From contig NZ_JAEUAX010000001.1 of the NCBI RefSeq assembly GCF_019511645.1, positions 248,001 through 312,000 of the forward strand: DNA of 64,000 bases, written 5' to 3'. This document shows positions 39,106 to 47,745 of the stretch, in pieces; position 1 is the first letter of the stretch; every line of letters begins with the position of its first letter. The position numbers and the translations under genes are program-made. Below the pieces are notes generated by a model that was not told the origin of the DNA, did no database searches, and was given only the letters and a program-made list of their open reading frames with translations. The stretch comes from Microbacterium ureisolvens (GTDB lineage Bacteria > Actinomycetota > Actinomycetes > Actinomycetales > Microbacteriaceae).

Positions 39106-40803
39106 CTATGTGCTGCGGGTGCTGGATTGGCGTCGCACATGGCTGCGGGCATGCTCCAGCGCCGACGGCAGATCGGCGAACAGGTGGTTCTGGTGGTGCA
39201 GCGAGTCGAGCACGCCGACGGTGCGGAAGAGTTCCTCGTGCCCGGGTTGGACGCCCTTGATGAGCACAGTGACGCCCCGGCGCTCCAGCGTCTGCACGAT
39301 CTCGGTGAGCACGCGCGCACCCGTCGCGTCGACCAGTTCCAGCCGGGACATGCGCAGGATCACGACCGAGATGCCCGTGAGTCCGGTCACGGCGTCGAAC
39401 ACCCGGTCTGCTGCGGCGAAGAAGAGCGGCCCATCGAGTCTCACGATCGCGATGTGCACGTCTTCCGGCGCGGGTTCGCCCGAGGGCTGCTCGCGGTGCA
39501 CCGATGTGGCTCGCGACAGATTGCGCAGGGCGAAGAAGCCCGCGCACACGACTCCGATCACGACGGCGACGATGAGGTCGAACGACACCGTCACGAGGGC
39601 CGTGAGGACGAACGCGAGGGCGTCCGAGCGGGTGGAGCGCAGGATCGAGCGCACCGTTGCCCCGTGCACCATGCGAACTGCGGTGAGCATCAGCACGGCG
39701 GCGAGCGCCGCCAAGGGGATCGTGCTCACCGGACCTGCGGCGATCAGCACGAATCCGAGAAGGACGGCGGCGTGCACGATGGCCGCCAGTCGCGAGCGTC
39801 CGCCCGAGCGCACGTTGACGGCGGTGCGGGCGATCGCCCCGGTGGCGGGCATGCCCGCGAACAGGCCGGAGCCGATGGAGGCGATGCCCTGACCGACCAG
39901 CTCGCGATCGGGATCGTACCTGCCGGTGTCGGCCATCGAGGCCGCCACGCGCGCCGACAGCAGCGACTCGATGGCCGCCAGGGCGGCCACGGTCACTGCA
40001 GGGAGCAGGAGGTGTCCGAGTTCTGCCGGATCGAGCGTCGGAAGCGCCGGTGCGGGCAGCGTGGCGGGGAGGGGTCCGATCACCGCGAGAGGATCGGGCA
40101 CCACCAGGGCGATCACCGTGACGAGGCCGATGCCGATCAAGGACCCGGGGATCGCGGGATGGATGCGGGGGGCGAGGACCATGCAGGCGATCACCGCGCC
40201 GGCGGCGCCGAGAGCCCAGGGCACGTAGGCCCCATCGGCGTGCGCGATCGCCTGCGCCGCTGCGACGACCGCGTTCGAGCTGTGCTCTCCCGCAGGGCTG
40301 AGCCTCGGAGAGACGAGCAGCGGCACCTGCTGCAGGAAGATGATCACGGCGATGCCGAGCGTGAACCCCTCGATGACCGGCCAGGGGATGAACGACACGG
40401 CGCGGCCGAGTCTCAGCACTCCGGCGACCAGCACGAGGATGCCCGCGAGCAGGCTCACGGTGGCGACCGCCCCCGGCCCCAGCGAGGCGACGATGGGCAC
40501 CAGGACGACGACCATCGCGCCGGTCGGCCCCGATACCTGCACATGCGATCCGCCGAACACGGCCGCGAGAACGCCGGCGACGATGGCGGTCACGAGCCCC
40601 GCTTCCGCCGTCAGTCCGGAGCTGACACCGAATCCCAGGGCGAGGGGGAGGGCCACGATCCCGACCGTGACCCCGGCGACAAGATCTCCGCGCCACGTCC
40701 GGCGAAGTCCGCGGTAGTCCTCGGGCGAGGGGAGCAGACTCCGCGCGTACGCGGCCGCGCGCGCTGTTCGGCTCCCGCGGGACGCGGCATCCGCTCTGCT
40801 CAT
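39106..40803 (-). CDS. SulP-family anion transporter with STAS domain
   Basis: A 565-residue membrane protein. The first motif, GLRRTWRGDLVAGVTVGIVALPLALGFGVSSG in outline (residues 32-63), is typical of SulP. About ten to twelve membrane segments run to residue 430. A cytoplasmic STAS domain (about 445-550) contains VHIAIVRLDGPLFFAAADR. Family substrates include sulfate, bicarbonate and dicarboxylates, and the sequence does not decide between them. It overlaps the upstream ArsR-type gene as ATGA, so the regulator very probably controls it. Confidence 0.92.
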   Translation of the reverse strand: MSRADAASRGSRTARAAAYARSLLPSPEDYRGLRRTWRGDLVAGVTVGIVALPLALGFGVSSGLTAEAGLVTAIVAGVLAAVFGGSHVQVSGPTGAMVVVLVPIVASLGPGAVATVSLLAGILVLVAGVLRLGRAVSFIPWPVIEGFTLGIAVIIFLQQVPLLVSPRLSPAGEHSSNAVVAAAQAIAHADGAYVPWALGAAGAVIACMVLAPRIHPAIPGSLIGIGLVTVIALVVPDPLAVIGPLPATLPAPALPTLDPAELGHLLLPAVTVAALAAIESLLSARVAASMADTGRYDPDRELVGQGIASIGSGLFAGMPATGAIARTAVNVRSGGRSRLAAIVHAAVLLGFVLIAAGPVSTIPLAALAAVLMLTAVRMVHGATVRSILRSTRSDALAFVLTALVTVSFDLIVAVVIGVVCAGFFALRNLSRATSVHREQPSGEPAPEDVHIAIVRLDGPLFFAAADRVFDAVTGLTGISVVILRMSRLELVDATGARVLTEIVQTLERRGVTVLIKGVQPGHEELFRTVGVLDSLHHQNHLFADLPSALEHARSHVRRQSSTRST

Positions 40804-41162
40804 CGCGCAGGCAGGGCCGGGAGCGCGTGCGCGTCGGCGAGGAGGTCGCGATCGGAAGACAGGACGTCCAGCAGCAGGGCGCGTGCCACCGCCAGCAGCT
40901 CGGCGACCTTGGGGCCGGCGAGTCGGTAATACACATGGCTCGCGCGCCGCTCGGAGGCCACCAGGCGGTGCCGGCGCAGCACCGCGAGGTGCTGGGAGAG
41001 ATGGGATGCCTCGAGCCCGGTCTCGGCCTGGAGTTCGGCCACGCTGAGCTCTTCGGCGGCGGAGAGGAGCTCGAGGATGCGGATCCGGAACGGATGCGAA
41101 AGACCTTTGAAGAGCCCGGCCTTGACTTCGTACAGCGGTCGCTGCGTTCGTGTTAGCGGCAT
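40800..41162 (-). CDS. ArsR-family winged-helix repressor without cysteines
   Basis: A 120-residue regulator. LFKGLSHPFRIRILELLSAAEELSVAELQAETGLEASHLSQHLAVLRRHRLVASERRASHVYYRL spans the winged helix in outline, with recognition helix near LEASHLSQHLAVLRR. The usual metal-binding ELCVCDL segment is replaced by EELSVAEL and the protein has no cysteine, so thiol or arsenite sensing is excluded. It overlaps the SulP transporter gene by 4 bases. A perfect palindrome covers its start codon and suggests autorepression. Confidence 0.92.
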   Translation of the reverse strand: MPLTRTQRPLYEVKAGLFKGLSHPFRIRILELLSAAEELSVAELQAETGLEASHLSQHLAVLRRHRLVASERRASHVYYRLAGPKVAELLAVARALLLDVLSSDRDLLADAHALPALPAR

Positions 41163-41176
41163 GATGAAATCATCAT
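41161..41176. promoter_or_regulatory. Palindromic operator of the ArsR-SulP operon
   Basis: ATGATGAAATCATCAT is a perfect 16-bp palindrome overlapping the ArsR start codon. On the minus strand it also contains TATGAT, a good -10 box. It stands out as AT-rich in this genome and lies 41 bases before the divergent ferrochelatase start. Confidence 0.7.
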
Positions 41177-41216
41177 ATCGCCGGATCCGGCGGCGACGCG
41201 GTGTCAGGATGGAGGG

Positions 41217-42416
41217 GTGACCTCTCCCGAGCAGCACGCCGTCCCGTTCGCCTCTCCCGCCGTGGTCTCCGGTGCCCCGTACGTCGAGGAGCCCGTCGCG
41301 TACGACGGCATCCTCCTCGCGGGCTTCGGCGGTCCGGAGGGGCAGGACGACGTCATCCCCTTCCTCCGCAACGTCACGCGCGGCCGCGGCATCCCCGACG
41401 AGCGCCTCGAAGAGGTCGCGCACCACTACCGCCACTTCGGCGGCGTGAGCCCGATCAACGCACAGAACCGCGCGCTGAAGGCCGCCCTCGAGGCCGAGCT
41501 CGCCCGCCGAGGTCTCGATCTGCCGGTGTACTGGGGCAACCGCAACTGGGCGCCCTACCTCGGCGAGGCGGTGACGGATGCCGCCGCGGCCGGTCACACG
41601 AATCTCCTGGCGCTCGCGACCAGCGCCTATTCGTCCTTCTCCAGCTGTCGCCAGTACCGTGAGGACTTCGCGCGGGTGCTCATCGAGACGGGACTGCAGG
41701 ATCGCGTCACGATCGACAAAGTGCGGCAGTTCTTCGACCACCCCGGCTTCGTGAAGCCCTTCGTGGACGGCGTGCGCGACGCCGTGGCCGGCTTCCTCTC
41801 CGACGGAGTGGCCCCCGAAGGCGTACGGGTGCTCTTCTCGACCCACAGCATCCCGACGGCGGACGCGGAGCGCTCCGGCCCACGCGAGGGCGACGAGCTG
41901 CACCGAGATCTGGGTGAGGGCGGCGCCTACGCCGCGCAGCACCTGGCTGTGGCCGAGGTGGTCATGGCGGCCGTCGCCGCCGAGGTCCCCGGCGCCGACC
42001 GGGTCGCGTGGGACCTCGTCTACCAGTCGCGCTCCGGACCGCCCAGCCAGCCCTGGCTCGAGCCCGACATCAACGACGTCATCGCCGAGCTTCCGGGCGC
42101 CGGCGTGCAGGCCGTAGCGATCGTCCCCGTCGGCTTCATGAGCGACCACATGGAGGTCCTGTGGGATCTCGACACGGAGGCGATGGATGCCGCGGCCGAG
42201 GTGGGCATCCGCGCGGTGCGCACGCCGACCCCCGGTGTGGACCCTGTCTTCGTGTCGGGTCTCGTCGACCTCGTCGAGGAGCGCCTGAACGGCACGCCGG
42301 CGGGGGAGCGGCCGCACGTCACCGACCTCGGACCGTGGTTCGACGTGTGCCGGCCCGCTTGCTGCGAGAACGTGCGCGCGGGGTTCAAGCCGGCGGCCGC
42401 CGGCATCGCACCCTGA
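41217..42416 (+). CDS. hemH: Coproporphyrin III ferrochelatase
   Basis: A 399-residue enzyme that inserts Fe(II) into coproporphyrin III in the actinobacterial heme pathway (also named cpfC). It has LLAGFGGPEGQDDVIPFLRNV, the RVLFSTHSIP segment with the metal-inserting His, VPVGFMSDHMEVLWDLD with the acidic pair, and three clustered C-terminal cysteines (DVCRPACCEN), consistent with a [2Fe-2S] cluster as in many actinobacterial enzymes. The GTG at 41217 is preceded by CAGGAT 6 bases upstream, an imperfect leaderless box. It is divergent from the ArsR-SulP operon. Confidence 0.95.
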   Translation: MTSPEQHAVPFASPAVVSGAPYVEEPVAYDGILLAGFGGPEGQDDVIPFLRNVTRGRGIPDERLEEVAHHYRHFGGVSPINAQNRALKAALEAELARRGLDLPVYWGNRNWAPYLGEAVTDAAAAGHTNLLALATSAYSSFSSCRQYREDFARVLIETGLQDRVTIDKVRQFFDHPGFVKPFVDGVRDAVAGFLSDGVAPEGVRVLFSTHSIPTADAERSGPREGDELHRDLGEGGAYAAQHLAVAEVVMAAVAAEVPGADRVAWDLVYQSRSGPPSQPWLEPDINDVIAELPGAGVQAVAIVPVGFMSDHMEVLWDLDTEAMDAAAEVGIRAVRTPTPGVDPVFVSGLVDLVEERLNGTPAGERPHVTDLGPWFDVCRPACCENVRAGFKPAAAGIAP

Positions 42417-42488
42417 ACCCCCGACCTTTCACCACTGATGCTCGCTGCGGGGTGCAGCATCCGTCCTCCTTCGTCCGTCACCCCTCTC

Positions 42489-42494
42489 TAGGAT
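42489..42494 (+). promoter_or_regulatory. Leaderless -10 box of the RpiB-like gene
   Basis: TAGGAT ends 7 bases before the ATG at 42502. Confidence 0.45.
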
Positions 42495-42501
42495 TGAGCC
42501 C

Positions 42502-43047
42502 ATGCGCATCCACATCGCGACCGACCACGCCGGCCTCGAGTTCTCGACGCAGCTGCAGCACCATCTCGCGGCCGCCGGTCACGACGTCGTCGACCACGGA
42601 CCGATCGAGTACGACCCGCTCGACGACTACCCCGCGTTCTGCATCCGCGCCGCACAGGCGGTCGTGCGCGACCAGGCCGCCGGCATCGACGCGCTCGGCG
42701 TCGTGTTCGGCGGTTCGGGCAACGGCGAGCAGATCGCCGCGAACAAGGTCGTCGGCGTCCGCGCCGCGCTCGCGTGGAGCATCGCGACCGCGGAGCTCGC
42801 TCGTGAGCACAACGACGCCAACGTCATCGCGATCGGCGCGCGTCAGCACACGTTCGAAGAGGCCGCGACCTTCATCGACCGCTTCATCGCGACGCCCTTC
42901 TCCGGCGAGGAGCGCCACGCGCGCCGTATCGCCCAGCTGGCCGCGTACGAGGAGGACGGCACCCTCCAGCCCGACCCGCGAGCCGTCGCCGGGCAGCCCG
43001 ACGTCCTCGCCGCCGACGACAGCTCTTTCGACCCCGAAGCGGGCTGA
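42502..43047 (+). CDS. Ribose-5-phosphate isomerase B family protein
   Basis: A 181-residue RpiB/LacAB-family isomerase that interconverts ribose 5-phosphate and ribulose 5-phosphate in the pentose phosphate pathway. MRIHIATDHAGLEF has the phosphate-binding Asp-His pair (8-9). GVVFGGSGNGEQIAANK has Glu 76 at the active site, where E. coli RpiB uses a Cys elsewhere; the Glu form is known from mycobacteria. The C-terminus is about 30 residues longer than E. coli RpiB. The next gene begins 3 bases after the stop. Confidence 0.92.
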   Translation: MRIHIATDHAGLEFSTQLQHHLAAAGHDVVDHGPIEYDPLDDYPAFCIRAAQAVVRDQAAGIDALGVVFGGSGNGEQIAANKVVGVRAALAWSIATAELAREHNDANVIAIGARQHTFEEAATFIDRFIATPFSGEERHARRIAQLAAYEEDGTLQPDPRAVAGQPDVLAADDSSFDPEAG

Positions 43048-43050
43048 GTC

Positions 43051-44049
43051 GTGCCCGAGGGGCATTCCGTCCATCGCATCTCCCGCCAGTTCGACCGCAA
43101 CTTCGTCGGTCGTTCCGTCTCGGCGTCCAGCCCACAGGGACGCTTCGTCGAGGGCGCGGAGATCCTGAGCGCGCGCATCGCGACGTCGGTGCGTGCCGTC
43201 GGCAAGCAGATGTTCCTCGAGTTCGACGACGACCTGTGGCTGCGGGTGCACCTCGGCATGTACGGCGCGTGGGATTTCGCGGGCGAGATCCTCGTGGATC
43301 CGACCATCGCGTCGGCCAACGGGCGCATGGGCCAGACGAACCAGCGCGGCACCGACCTCGACGATCCGATCCTCGACAGCTCGGGGGAGAACTCGCTGAC
43401 CTCGATCGGCGCGCCGCGCCGCACGCGCGTGCACGTGCGCATGTCGGAGCAGACCACCGGGCTCGCCGACGAGGGCGACGAATGGCCACCGCCCGTCGTG
43501 GGCCAGGTACGCCTGCGCCTGCTCACGGACGTGACGTGCGCCGACCTGCGAGGCCCGACCGCCTGCGAGCTCCAGACGCCCGACGAGGTCGCCGCGACCA
43601 TCGCCAAGCTGGGCCCCGACCCGCTCGTCGACGACGTCGCCGAGGGCGAGGAGCGGTTCACCTCGGTCGTGCGCCGCAAGCCGACCTCCATCGGCCTGCT
43701 GCTCATGGACCAGAACGTGGTCAGCGGCATCGGCAACGTGTACCGCGCCGAACTGCTGTTCCGCGCACGTCAGAACCCGCACACTCCGGGACGAGACGTC
43801 CCCGAGGAGGTCGTGCGCGACCTCTGGCGGGACTGGGTGAGGCTCCTCGCGATCGGGGTCGAGACCGGCCAGATGATGACGATGGACGACCTCGACCCCG
43901 AGGCGTACCGGGCGGCGATGGCGAGCCGCGACGACCGCCACTGGGTCTACCACCGCGCGGGTCTGCCGTGCCGGGTATGCGGAACGTCGATCCTGGTCGA
44001 GGAGGCCGCGGGCCGCAAGCTCTACTGGTGCCCGTCCTGCCAGGCCTGA
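43051..44049 (+). CDS. Fpg/Nei-family DNA glycosylase (Nei type)
   Basis: A 332-residue base-excision glycosylase/AP lyase. The mature N-terminus PEGHSVHRISRQ has the catalytic Pro and Glu; MPEGH rather than MPELP points to the Nei (endonuclease VIII) branch, which favours oxidised pyrimidines. A helix-two-turn-helix (LLLMDQNVVSGIGNVYRAELLFRA) and a C-terminal zinc finger (CRVCG and WCPSC) are complete. An inserted polar segment at about 85-150 is longer than in E. coli Nei. The GTG start lies 3 bases after the RpiB-like gene. Confidence 0.92.
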   Translation: MPEGHSVHRISRQFDRNFVGRSVSASSPQGRFVEGAEILSARIATSVRAVGKQMFLEFDDDLWLRVHLGMYGAWDFAGEILVDPTIASANGRMGQTNQRGTDLDDPILDSSGENSLTSIGAPRRTRVHVRMSEQTTGLADEGDEWPPPVVGQVRLRLLTDVTCADLRGPTACELQTPDEVAATIAKLGPDPLVDDVAEGEERFTSVVRRKPTSIGLLLMDQNVVSGIGNVYRAELLFRARQNPHTPGRDVPEEVVRDLWRDWVRLLAIGVETGQMMTMDDLDPEAYRAAMASRDDRHWVYHRAGLPCRVCGTSILVEEAAGRKLYWCPSCQA

Positions 44050-44075
44050 GCGCGGCCGGGGCTCGGGCGCGCGAA

Positions 44076-44081
44076 TAGGCT
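44076..44081 (+). promoter_or_regulatory. Leaderless -10 box of the PaiB-like gene
   Basis: TAGGCT ends 6 bases before the ATG at 44088. It is the same hexamer as at gatC and the acyl-CoA ligase gene. Confidence 0.5.
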
Positions 44082-44087
44082 GGGCGC

Positions 44088-44729
44088 ATGCGCCAGAACC
44101 CGAGCTTCGCGATGTCGGATGTCGGCGAGATCCGCCGGCTCATCGAGCAGAATCCGTGGGTGACGATCGTCTCGTCGACGGAGTCCGGATTGGTCGCCTC
44201 GCACTACGCCGTGCTGCTGGACGCCGACAGCGAGGATCTCACGATCGTGGGCCACGTCGGCAAGCCCGACGACCTCATCCACGGCCTCGGGGAGCACGAG
44301 CTTCTCGTGGTCGTGCAGGGCCCGCACGGGTACATCTCGCCCGGCTGGTACGGCGACGTTCAGAGTGTCCCGACCTGGAACTTCGTGTCGGCGCACCTCA
44401 CCGGCACCCCCGAGCTGCTGACGCCCGAGGAGAACCTCGAGGTGCTCGAGCGTCTCGTCGCGCGCTTCGAGAGCGGCTTGCCGCAACCCCGCCTGATGTG
44501 GGAGCCCCCGAACGACCCGGAGTTCGTGCGGCGGCTCGAGAAGGGCACCGTCGGCTTCCGGCTCACACCGACGAAGGTCGTCGGCAAGCGCAAGCTGAGT
44601 CAGAACAAGCCCGACGAGACGGTCGAGACGGTGATCGTGGAGCTCGAGTCCGGCGCGAGCCCGTACGCCGACCCGCGACTGCCGGCCGAGATGCGCCGCG
44701 ACCTCGACACCCGCAAGGCCGCCCGGTGA
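44088..44729 (+). CDS. PaiB-type FMN-binding protein
   Basis: A 213-residue split-barrel flavin-binding protein. VTIVSSTESGLVASHYAVLLD forms the first strands, GPHGYISPGWYGDVQSVPTWNFVSAHLTG in outline is the PaiB signature, and GTVGFRLTPTKVVGKRKLSQNK follows near the C-terminus. Bacillus PaiB was described as a negative regulator of sporulation and protease genes, but most homologues are of unknown role and may be flavin-dependent oxidoreductases. Its stop overlaps the GTG of the amidohydrolase gene by 3 bases. Confidence 0.87.
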   Translation: MRQNPSFAMSDVGEIRRLIEQNPWVTIVSSTESGLVASHYAVLLDADSEDLTIVGHVGKPDDLIHGLGEHELLVVVQGPHGYISPGWYGDVQSVPTWNFVSAHLTGTPELLTPEENLEVLERLVARFESGLPQPRLMWEPPNDPEFVRRLEKGTVGFRLTPTKVVGKRKLSQNKPDETVETVIVELESGASPYADPRLPAEMRRDLDTRKAAR

Positions 44730-46231
44730 CGGCGGTCCGCGGCGAAGCCCTCGACGTCATCGCGAACGCGCGTCTGACCGGGGCCGACCGCACCGATCCG
44801 TTCGGCGCCGACCCGGTGGATGTGCACCTGGCCGAGGGGCTGGTCGTCGACATCGCGCCCGCAGGGGCGCTGCCGCGCGGCGGGCGCGTGCTGGATGCCG
44901 ACGGCGCCTGGGTGATCCCGGGCCTCTGGGACCACCACGTGCACACAGTGCAGTGGGCGCTCTCCGCCCAGCGCGTGGCGCTCGGAGAGGCATCGTCCGC
45001 AGCGCACGCGGCGGCGCTCATGGGCGCTGCGGAGGCGCTCCCCGATGGGCGGCGCGTGGGCAGCGGCTTCCGCGACGCGTTCTGGGCCGACACGCCCGAC
45101 CTCGCGCTGCTCGATGCGGCGACGGGCGAGGTCCCCACGTATCTCATCAACGCCGATGTGCACAGTGTGTGGCTCAACTCGGCTGCGCTCCGCCGCGAGG
45201 GGTTCGAGCCGGACGGGTCCGGTCTCCTCCGCGAGGAGCCCGCGTTCGAGATCTCGCGCCGGCTCAACGCCGTCGACGCGTCGGTGTCCGACCCGGCCGT
45301 CGCGCGGATGGCGCAGGATGCCGCCTCCCGCGGTGTCGTAGGGCTCGTCGATCTCGACATGTCGTGGAACGAGGGCGCGTGGGCCCGGCGGCTTGCCGCC
45401 GGGTTCGACGCGCTGAGGGTCTCGTTCGGGATCTACCCCCAGTTCCTCGACCGGGCGATCGCCGACGGGCTCCAGACCGGAGACGCTGCCCGGGGCGCAG
45501 CATCCGACCTCGTCCGTGTCGGCCCTCTCAAGGTGATCACCGACGGCTCGCTCGGCACGCGCACCGCCGCGTGCTCCCACGCGTATCCGGATGACCCGCA
45601 CAACCACGGCGTGATCACGGTCGATCTCGCGACGCTCGTCGATCTCATGACGCGCGCCACGGCCGCGGGCATCGCGTCGGCGATCCATGCCATCGGCGAC
45701 GTCGCGAACTCGCACGCGCTCGATGCCTTCGCGGCGACGGGGGCATGGGGGACGATCGAGCACGCGCAGCTCGTCGCGCACGCCGACATCCCGCGGTTCG
45801 CGCGGCTGGGGGTCGGCGCGAGCGTCCAGCCCGAGCACGCCCTCGACGACCGCGACCTGACCGACACGGTGTGGGCGGGCCAGACGGCGCAGCCCTACCC
45901 GTTGCGCGCCCTCGCCGACACGGGCGCGAACCTGCTGTTCGGCTCCGATGCGCCGGTCTCGCCGCTCGATCCGTGGGCGGCGATGGCGTCCGCCGTGTTC
46001 CGCACGCGCGGCCGGCGCGAGCCGTGGCAGCCGTCGCAGCGCGTCGACGCGGCGACGGCGCTGGCGGCCTCGACGCGGGGCGGCTCCGCCGAAGCCGCGC
46101 GCATCGAACCAGGGGACGTCGCCGACCTCGCCATCTGCGAGCACGACCCCCTCGCTGTCGACGAGCCGACGCTGCGCGGCATGCGGATCGCCGCGACGCT
46201 GCTGGCCGGACGCCTCACCCACGTGGCGTGA
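44726..46231 (+). CDS. YtcJ-like amidohydrolase
   Basis: A 501-residue metal-dependent hydrolase of the amidohydrolase superfamily. The metal site is WVIPGLWDHHVHT near residue 70, with further ligands in LKVITDGSLGTRTA, AIHAIGDVANSHALDAF, IEHAQLVAHADI and FGSDAPVSPLDPW. The N-acyl or formyl substrate cannot be inferred. The GTG at 44726 overlaps the PaiB-like stop as GTGA, so the two are translated together. A short hairpin follows the stop. Confidence 0.9.
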   Translation: MTAVRGEALDVIANARLTGADRTDPFGADPVDVHLAEGLVVDIAPAGALPRGGRVLDADGAWVIPGLWDHHVHTVQWALSAQRVALGEASSAAHAAALMGAAEALPDGRRVGSGFRDAFWADTPDLALLDAATGEVPTYLINADVHSVWLNSAALRREGFEPDGSGLLREEPAFEISRRLNAVDASVSDPAVARMAQDAASRGVVGLVDLDMSWNEGAWARRLAAGFDALRVSFGIYPQFLDRAIADGLQTGDAARGAASDLVRVGPLKVITDGSLGTRTAACSHAYPDDPHNHGVITVDLATLVDLMTRATAAGIASAIHAIGDVANSHALDAFAATGAWGTIEHAQLVAHADIPRFARLGVGASVQPEHALDDRDLTDTVWAGQTAQPYPLRALADTGANLLFGSDAPVSPLDPWAAMASAVFRTRGRREPWQPSQRVDAATALAASTRGGSAEAARIEPGDVADLAICEHDPLAVDEPTLRGMRIAATLLAGRLTHVA

Positions 46232-46242
46232 TCCGGTCGATG

Positions 46243-46258
46243 CGGGGGTCTGCCCCCG
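46243..46258 (+). terminator. Short GC hairpin after the amidohydrolase gene
   Basis: CGGGGG-TCTG-CCCCCG is a 6-bp perfect stem 11 bases after the stop. It is short but very stable. Confidence 0.45.
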
Positions 46259-46338
46259 TAGCGGTCCGGGAGCACATCGGATGCCGCGCCGTCGCCGTCG
46301 TCGCGAAGCTGGGAACATGAGTTCCGAGGGAGACACCG

Positions 46339-47745
46339 ATGACCGCCGCCACCACTGAACCTGCTCCTCTCCAGCCGGTCGCATCGCGCCCCGCCTCCGG
46401 CTTCTGGGGGTCCTACGGGCAGGCGTGGGTGCGCACCCCCGGCAGCGCGCTGTACCTGCTCGCGGTCTTCGTGCTCGCGATGGTCTCGGTGAGCGTGCTG
46501 AGTTCGCTGTTCTGGGCGGGCGTCGGGCTGCTGATCCTCGTGATCGGGCTGCCGCTCATCGTCCTGACGCTGCTCATCGCGCGCGGCTTCGGCGTCGCCG
46601 ACAGGTTCCTCCTGCTCCTGACCGGACAGGCCCCGATCGCCGAGCCGGAGTGGAATCGCGACACGCCGGAGACGACGGGCTTCTGGATGACGCTGACCCG
46701 CCCCATCCGCAACGCGCACTACTGGCTCTACCTGGTTCACGGCATGATCGTGAACCCCATCATCAGCACCATCTCCTTCACCCTCACCGTCGTGTGGCTG
46801 AGCGTCGGCCTCGGTGGCCTCACCTACTGGTTCTGGGGACTCTTCCTGCCCCGCGGCGGGAACACGGACGGCTCGGCCGGGGAGTGGGGGCAGTACGTCG
46901 CCGACTTCATGCCATGGCTCTTCGGCGGGTGGTCGAGCTGGGCCGTGGAGGTCGCGCTCTACCTCATCGCCGGCATCCTGTTCACCTTCACGATGCCGTG
47001 GGTGCTCGGTGGTCTCGCGCGCGGTCACCACGCCGTCGCCCAGCGCATGCTCGGCCGATGGGAGTCGGACGAACTGGCTGCCGAGGTACGCGCCGAAGCC
47101 GCCGCTCGCGGTGCCGCGGTGCACGCGGAAGACGTCGCCCTCCGCCGTCTCGAGCGCGACATCCACGACGGACCGCAGCAGCGCCTGGTGCGGCTTCAGA
47201 TGGACCTCGCCGCGCTGGAGCGGCGCGCGGAGTCGGGAGACACGGATGCTGCCGCCGACCTGGCTCGAGAGGCACGCGGTCACGCGAAGGCGGCGCTGGA
47301 TGAGCTTCGCGCGCTGTCGAGCGGCGTCGCTCCGCCGCTCCTGCAGGATCGCGGACTGGCCGCGGCGCTGGACGCCGTCGCGACCGCGTCGCCGCTGCGG
47401 GTTCAGGTCGACGTCGACCCCGCGGTCGACCGCGCGGTCAGCCAGGAGATCGCCCGAACCGTCTACTTCGTCGTCGCCGAGCTCATGACGAACGCCGTCA
47501 AGCACTCGGGAGCCACCGGGGTGAGCCTGCGCGCCTCGCTGAGGCGCGGCGCCGCCGGGGCTCCGACGCACCTCGACGTCTGGGTCGTCGACAACGGCCG
47601 CGGTGGCGCGGCCTTCAGCGCCGGTCACGGGCTCGAAGGCCTGCGCGAAAGGCTTGCCGGTCTCCGCGGTCTGCTGACCCTGACGAGCCCGGTCGGGGGA
47701 CCGACGTCCGTCGGGGCCCACATTCCTCTCACGGTCGCGCCATGA
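46339..47745 (+). CDS. Sensor histidine kinase with multi-pass sensor domain
   Basis: A 468-residue kinase. The N-terminal sensor has four or five membrane segments (about residues 38-90, 130-165 and 190-225) and polar loops, matching the putative sensor domain seen in actinobacterial kinases. The HisKA_3 helix is RRLERDIHDGPQQRLVRLQMDL with phospho-accepting His 276. The ATPase domain shows VVAELMTNAVKHSGA and GHGLEGLRERLAGL. Its stop overlaps the regulator's ATG as ATGA. The stimulus is unknown. Confidence 0.93.
   Translation: MTAATTEPAPLQPVASRPASGFWGSYGQAWVRTPGSALYLLAVFVLAMVSVSVLSSLFWAGVGLLILVIGLPLIVLTLLIARGFGVADRFLLLLTGQAPIAEPEWNRDTPETTGFWMTLTRPIRNAHYWLYLVHGMIVNPIISTISFTLTVVWLSVGLGGLTYWFWGLFLPRGGNTDGSAGEWGQYVADFMPWLFGGWSSWAVEVALYLIAGILFTFTMPWVLGGLARGHHAVAQRMLGRWESDELAAEVRAEAAARGAAVHAEDVALRRLERDIHDGPQQRLVRLQMDLAALERRAESGDTDAAADLAREARGHAKAALDELRALSSGVAPPLLQDRGLAAALDAVATASPLRVQVDVDPAVDRAVSQEIARTVYFVVAELMTNAVKHSGATGVSLRASLRRGAAGAPTHLDVWVVDNGRGGAAFSAGHGLEGLRERLAGLRGLLTLTSPVGGPTSVGAHIPLTVAP

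Noticed and set aside
38993-40936. Upstream extension of the pepN frame to a 1496-residue protein
   Set aside because: The extension runs antisense-like through the intergenic region and the SulP gene frame. PepN has a good start at 38992 and normal length without it.
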